Below, one piece after another: positions 43,521 to 47,208 of a stretch of DNA of 47,208 bases. The position numbers were made by a program, and so were the translations under genes. The DNA is taken from assembly GCA_041568335.1 (NCBI GenBank), contig JBFFZZ010000001.1, forward strand, positions 1 to 47,208, read 5' to 3'. The stretch's first letter is position 1; each line of letters begins with the position of its first letter. The notes beneath the pieces are model-generated. The model saw only the letters and a program-made list of their open reading frames with translations, was not told where the DNA came from and did not search any database. The DNA comes from WVWW01 sp041568335 (GTDB lineage Bacteria; Acidobacteriota; Polarisedimenticolia; Polarisedimenticolales; Polarisedimenticolaceae).

Positions 43521-44666
43521 TCAAGCTCCCTCATCGAGCACCACCCGCGGCAACCGGGGGTGAATACGGGCCACGATCTCATACCCGATCGTGCCGGCCC
43601 ACGCGGCCATCTGCTCGGCCGTGATCGATTCGTCGCCCTGGGAACCCAGCAGGACCACCTCGTCCTCGAGCCCGACACCGGGAACATCGGTCACATCCGC
43701 GAGGCAGATGTTCATGCAGACCCGGCCGCGAATCGGCGCCCGGCGGCCGCCGACCAGCACGTGCGCGACGTTCGACAGACCGCGGTCGTAGCCCTCGGCG
43801 TAGCCCACGGGCAGCACCGCGAGCCGCGTGGGTCGCGTCGATTTCCAGCTGCAACCGTACCCGACGAACGTACCCTCGGCGACCTCCTTGACCTGCGCGA
43901 CGCGCGTCTTCCACGTCAACGCGGGTCGCAGGTCGACGAGCTCCTTGCCGCGCTCCACGCACGACAGGCGCGTCTCCTTCGAGGGCCACAGACCGTACAT
44001 CGAGATCCCGAGCCGGACGAGATCGAGGTGCGTGCGGGAGAAAAGCAGCGTGGCCGCGGAGCAGGCCGAGTGTCGCAGCTTCGGCGCACAGCCGGCAGCT
44101 CGAAAGGCCTCGGTGATTCGATCAAAGGTCTCGATCTGGTGCTCCGCGTACTCGTGGTTCGTGGTGTCCTCGATGTTGGCGAAGTGCGTGCTGAGACCCT
44201 CGAGGGTGACACCGCGGGCGGCGCGGATCCTCTCGGCGAACCTGGGCACGTCGCTTTCGAGGATCCCCTGGCGATTCGTTCCGGTCTCGACCTTGAGATG
44301 CAACGGCACCGGTCTTTCGTGCTCGACACCGAGCTCGTCCAACCGTTCGATGGTCTCCAGGTTGTAGACCACCGGGCGTAATCCCTGATGCACGACGTCA
44401 TCGAGCGCCGCGAGCGGGACGTACCCCATGATGAGGATCTCCTGGCGATGCCCGGCCGCTCGCAGTGTCCGTGCCTCGTCGATGTTGTTGACGCAGAGCC
44501 AGTCGGCTTCGCCGTCGGTGGCGATACGGGCCGTTTCCAGCATCCCGTGGCCGTAGGCGTTGGACTTGACCACGCCACCGAGGATGACCCCCGTGCCGAT
44601 CGCCTGACGGAACCCCTGGAGGTTGTGCCGCAAGGCCGCGGCATCGATCTCGACCCAGTTGAGCAA
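43521..44666 (-). CDS. alr: Alanine racemase
   Basis: A 381-residue PLP enzyme making D-alanine for peptidoglycan. The PLP Lys is in VVKSNAYGHG at about residue 34, the TIM-barrel core has KVETGTNRQG and STHFANIED, RLGISMYGLWPS contains the Arg and Tyr region that contacts PLP, and the second catalytic Tyr is in VGYGCSW. The beta domain carries RGRVCMNICLADVTDV. The start is TTG 44666 with GGAAGGA just upstream; it gives the usual N-terminus (NWVEIDAAALRHNL) and no in-frame ATG fits better. Confidence 0.96.
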   Translation of the reverse strand: MLNWVEIDAAALRHNLQGFRQAIGTGVILGGVVKSNAYGHGMLETARIATDGEADWLCVNNIDEARTLRAAGHRQEILIMGYVPLAALDDVVHQGLRPVVYNLETIERLDELGVEHERPVPLHLKVETGTNRQGILESDVPRFAERIRAARGVTLEGLSTHFANIEDTTNHEYAEHQIETFDRITEAFRAAGCAPKLRHSACSAATLLFSRTHLDLVRLGISMYGLWPSKETRLSCVERGKELVDLRPALTWKTRVAQVKEVAEGTFVGYGCSWKSTRPTRLAVLPVGYAEGYDRGLSNVAHVLVGGRRAPIRGRVCMNICLADVTDVPGVGLEDEVVLLGSQGDESITAEQMAAWAGTIGYEIVARIHPRLPRVVLDEGA

Positions 44667-44828
44667 CGGTTCCTTCCCCGGGAAAACGCCGGAAGCGCCA
44701 TCCTACCAGGGTCTCGACCCCGTACCCCGGCGAAAATCGGGGCTATCCGTGCAACCTTTTTAACGGAATCGGCGTCCTAGTGAGCATGGAGGGGGCAATC
44801 CGACCCCGACCGACATTTCGAGGTGCTT

Positions 44829-45935
44829 ATGCGTGGAACCATCCTGAAGGTCGCGGGTGTGCTGTGCTTCCTGGCCTGCGGCGTCGCCCAGGCGGCCGGC
44901 TTTTCCGAGACGAAGACCGTCTCCGGCGATACGTTGACCGTCACCAACCTGATCGGCGAGATTCGTGTGACGGGTCACAACGGCTCCGGCTTCGAGGTCG
45001 TCGTCGACGTCCAGGGCGACGACGCCTCGCGCGAGAACGTCCGGATCGAGACCGGCCGCGACTCGTTGACGGTCGTCTTCCCGAAATCGAAGAAGTTCGT
45101 CTATCCGGCGTTGACGGCGGACGAGATCAGCTTCCGTCCCAACGATGAAGGAAGCTGGATCGGCGCCCTGCTGGGCGGCTCGAAGATCGAGGTCAGCCGT
45201 CGAGGCAACGGCCTGGTAGTCTGGGCCGATGTCGAGATCCGGGTTCCCGATGGCGGCCGGCTGGACCTGAACCAGGGCGTGGGCGCGGTCGTCGCAAAGA
45301 ACGTCGACGGGGACCTCAACCTCGATAGCCATCACGGCAAGGTCTCCCTCGAATCGGTCAACGGCAACGTCCTGGTGGATACCGGCAGCGGCGATGTGAG
45401 CCTGGCGCAGGTGCGCGGCGAGATCAACATCGACACCGGCAGCGGTGACGTGGACGTCAGCGACGTCCAGGGCGACGACGTCCTCATCGACACCGGCAGC
45501 GGACGCGTGACGCTGGTGCGGGTCGCGGCGTCCGGGGATGTCTCGATCGATACCGGCAGCGGAGACATCTCGCTGGACGACGTCTCGGGGGACGGGTTCG
45601 AGATCGATACCGGCAGCGGCGACGTCGACGCCCGCCGCGTCCGCGCCGAGAGCGTCGTGATCGACACCGGCAGCGGCGAGGTCGGCCTGACCCTCGCCGA
45701 GATGGGTCGCGGGCGTTTCGATATCGATACCGGCAGCGGCAGCATCACCCTGACGCTTCCCGCCTCGGCAGGCGCCGAGGTCGAGGCCGAGTCCGGCTCC
45801 GGCGGGGTGCACGTCGACGTCGCGGGCGTCCGTGAGATGCGACGGGAGGATGACGACGAAGTTCGATTCACCGTCGGCGACGGTGGAGCACGGGTGACGC
45901 TGGAGTCCAGCAGCGGCACCATCCGCATCCGGTAA
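44829..45935 (+). CDS. Exported DUF4097-type repeat protein (beta-solenoid adhesin-like)
   Basis: A 368-residue protein with signal peptide at 1-22 (VAGVLCFLACGVAQAAG). The N-terminal half (about 25-170) is beta-rich. From about 175 the motif IDTGSGDV recurs every 18-21 residues, seven times, as in DUF4097 proteins, which are thought to form a right-handed beta-helix. The C-terminus GGARVTLESSSGTIRI is a degenerate last turn. ATG 44829 has GAGG upstream; GTG 44823 is the alternative. No lipobox. It is probably periplasmic or surface-located; its role is unknown. Confidence 0.8.
   Translation: MRGTILKVAGVLCFLACGVAQAAGFSETKTVSGDTLTVTNLIGEIRVTGHNGSGFEVVVDVQGDDASRENVRIETGRDSLTVVFPKSKKFVYPALTADEISFRPNDEGSWIGALLGGSKIEVSRRGNGLVVWADVEIRVPDGGRLDLNQGVGAVVAKNVDGDLNLDSHHGKVSLESVNGNVLVDTGSGDVSLAQVRGEINIDTGSGDVDVSDVQGDDVLIDTGSGRVTLVRVAASGDVSIDTGSGDISLDDVSGDGFEIDTGSGDVDARRVRAESVVIDTGSGEVGLTLAEMGRGRFDIDTGSGSITLTLPASAGAEVEAESGSGGVHVDVAGVREMRREDDDEVRFTVGDGGARVTLESSSGTIRIR
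45370..45770 (+). repeat. Seven-fold IDTGSG coding repeat
   Basis: The core GA(T/C)ACCGGCAGCGG recurs seven times at intervals of about 54-63 bases, each encoding DTGSG within a turn of a predicted beta-solenoid. The nucleotide core is nearly identical between units while the flanks differ. This may reflect local recombination or strong codon preference. Confidence 0.8.
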
Positions 45936-46043
45936 AGAGCACGTTGGGCTCGACGATTGACATGGCCACGTTTCCGGCACGACTCCGTTGAGGCGCCAAA
46001 GGAGCCTTGACCCGAACCCGGGGGACGCCGTCTAATCCCTCGC

Positions 46044-46550
46044 ATGTCCGAGCTCGAGCTGGAGATCACCGCGCTGCGGCGGCTCGTCGGCGACTGGGCC
46101 GGGGGTGGCCGCGGTGACTTCCCCACGATCGACGCCTTCCGCTACTCGGAAGCGCTCCGGTTCTACTGGAACGGTGTCGAGCCGATGCTGCAGTTCGAGC
46201 AGCGCACCTGGATGGCGAACGCGTCGGAGCCGCACAAGGAACCGCTGCACTGGGAGGCGGGCTTCTTCCGGGCGTTGCCCGGTCTCGGGGTCGAGATCAC
46301 CAACGCGCAGAACGGGGAGCGCGTGGAGGTGCTGCGGGGCACGATCGAGCCCACCTCGCACGGGTTGATCCTCTCGCTCGAGAGCACGTTGCTCGGCAAC
46401 GACGAGCGGATGATCCGCACCCGGCGGCGCTACGAGTGCGAGGGGGACACGCTGCGCTACCAGATCTGGATGGCGACCACCCGACAACCCGACCTGACCC
46501 TGCACCTCGACGCCCGCCTCACCCGACGGATCGAGGTTTCCGCGTCATAG
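46044..46550 (+). CDS. Nitrobindin-like heme-binding beta-barrel protein (DUF1794)
   Basis: A 168-residue cytoplasmic protein with the nitrobindin pattern: an N-terminal GDWAGGGRGDFPTI (GxWxGxGxGxxPTI), a FEQRTWM strand, HWEAGFFRALPG, and a C-terminal LTLHLDARLTR that contains a His candidate for heme ligation. Family members form a ten-stranded barrel that binds ferric heme and reacts with NO or peroxynitrite. No strong ribosome-binding site precedes the ATG. It stands between the DUF4097 gene and rfbB without close coupling to either. Confidence 0.85.
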   Translation: MSELELEITALRRLVGDWAGGGRGDFPTIDAFRYSEALRFYWNGVEPMLQFEQRTWMANASEPHKEPLHWEAGFFRALPGLGVEITNAQNGERVEVLRGTIEPTSHGLILSLESTLLGNDERMIRTRRRYECEGDTLRYQIWMATTRQPDLTLHLDARLTRRIEVSAS

Positions 46551-46617
46551 TCCGTCCGGGGTGAATCCCCGCCGCGAACCTTGTAGGATGCTGGGTTTAC
46601 CCCAGGGAGACTCGCGC

Positions 46618-47208
46618 ATGGGCACCATGTTGATCACCGGCGGTGCCGGCTTCATCGGGTCGAATTTCGTCCGCCATGTACTCGCGAACAGCGACGATTC
46701 GATCGTCGTGCTGGACAAGTTGACCTACGCCGGTTGTCTCGAATCGCTCGACGACGTTCGGGACGACGCGCGCTTCACCTTTGTCCACGGCGATATCGGC
46801 GACGAGGTGATCGTCAACGGGCTGCTCCGCGAGCGTGCGGTGGAGCGCATCGTCAACTTCGCCGCCGAGAGCCACGTCGACCGCTCGATCGACTCACCGC
46901 GACCGTTCATCGACACCAATATCGTCGGTGCGTTCACGCTGCTGGACGCCGCGCGACGCTACTACAACGAACTCGACGGCGCGGCCCGCGAACGGTTCCG
47001 TTTCCTCCACGTTTCGACGGACGAGGTCTACGGCAGTCTCGGCGACGACGGCCTGTTCTCCGAAACGACGCCCTACTCGCCCAACTCACCGTACGCCGCC
47101 TCGAAGGCCGCGGCGGACCACCTCGTCAGCGCGTACCACCACACGTTCGGCCTGCCGGTGCTGATCACCAACTGCTCGAACAACTACGGACCGTTCCAGT
47201 TCCCGGAG
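46618..47208 (+). CDS. rfbB: dTDP-glucose 4,6-dehydratase, 5' part (runs off window)
   Basis: The first 197 codons of an extended-SDR sugar-nucleotide dehydratase, open at the right edge. The NAD-binding motif is LITGGAGFIGSN, followed by VVLDKLTYAG, FAAESHVDRSID, the catalytic STDEVYGSL, and the YxxxK pair in SPYAASKAAADHL, then NNYGPFQFP. These are the diagnostic segments of RfbB/RmlB, the second step of dTDP-rhamnose synthesis. ATG 46618 is preceded by AGGGAG. Other rfb genes would be expected downstream of the window. Confidence 0.95.
   Translation, partial: MGTMLITGGAGFIGSNFVRHVLANSDDSIVVLDKLTYAGCLESLDDVRDDARFTFVHGDIGDEVIVNGLLRERAVERIVNFAAESHVDRSIDSPRPFIDTNIVGAFTLLDAARRYYNELDGAARERFRFLHVSTDEVYGSLGDDGLFSETTPYSPNSPYAASKAAADHLVSAYHHTFGLPVLITNCSNNYGPFQFPE

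Noticed and set aside
1..47208. CRISPR arrays, insertion sequences, phage genes or rRNA
   Set aside because: No direct-repeat/spacer pattern, transposase, integrase or rRNA-like segment was found. The only tandem repeats lie inside coding regions.

Overview
The window is a high-GC, densely coded piece of chromosome from a Gram-negative, respiring bacterium. Gram-negativity is shown by several outer-membrane beta-barrels, lipoprotein and Tat-type signals, and a porin-cytochrome pair. Thrombospondin type 3 / MopE-like calcium-repeat proteins, many multiheme c-type cytochromes and a menaquinol-type bc complex together suggest Acidobacteriota or a related deltaproteobacterial or myxobacterial-like lineage. 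This placement is inference from gene content only; no rRNA is present.

Layout. (1) 1-4894, minus: a secreted purple-acid-phosphatase-like enzyme with a very long acidic calcium-repeat tail that runs off the left edge. The tail ends in an exact 150-bp repeat array interrupted by one in-frame TGA at a conserved Cys position. (2) 5194-5270: tRNA-Trp. (3) 5278-15905: a heptaheme TPR lipoprotein, a thiolase, and a close-packed minus-strand run: M14 peptidase, LsrF-like aldolase, Zn alcohol dehydrogenase, DUF3810, alpha/beta hydrolase, RskA-like protein. (4) 15973-20547, minus: a four-gene exopolysaccharide-type operon (TPR plus beta-barrel export protein of YaiO/PgaA style, receiver-only response regulator, HEAT-repeat membrane protein, GT2 synthase), with two 1-nt stop/start overlaps. 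(5) 20756-28050: dprA, a convergent GT-C-like membrane gene, a remnant of a second dprA that carries the topA ribosome-binding site, topA, a DUF971 gene and an ArnT-like glycosyltransferase. (6) 28199-42829: an extracellular electron transfer (EET) island with 52 predicted c-type hemes in six proteins. (7) 42978-47208: UPF0158, alr, a DUF4097 repeat protein, a nitrobindin-like gene and the start of rfbB.

The centrepiece is the EET island. It places side by side three kinds of inner-membrane quinone/cytochrome module that in Geobacter are separate EET 'gates': a CbcL-like protein (11 c-hemes plus a b-type membrane domain), an ImcH-like NapC/NirT protein (10 hemes), and a Rieske/cytochrome b complex with an 11-heme protein where cytochrome c1 would be. 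It also encodes an outer-membrane conduit (DmsE/MtrA-like decaheme plus MtrB/PioB-like porin) and a 990-residue nonaheme protein that could be the cell-surface partner. Together these could carry electrons between the quinone pool and an extracellular acceptor or donor; the direction cannot be read from the sequence.

Intergenic stretches are short. The longest, 4895-5193, holds only a weak promoter candidate. No CRISPR array, insertion sequence, integrase or origin was seen.
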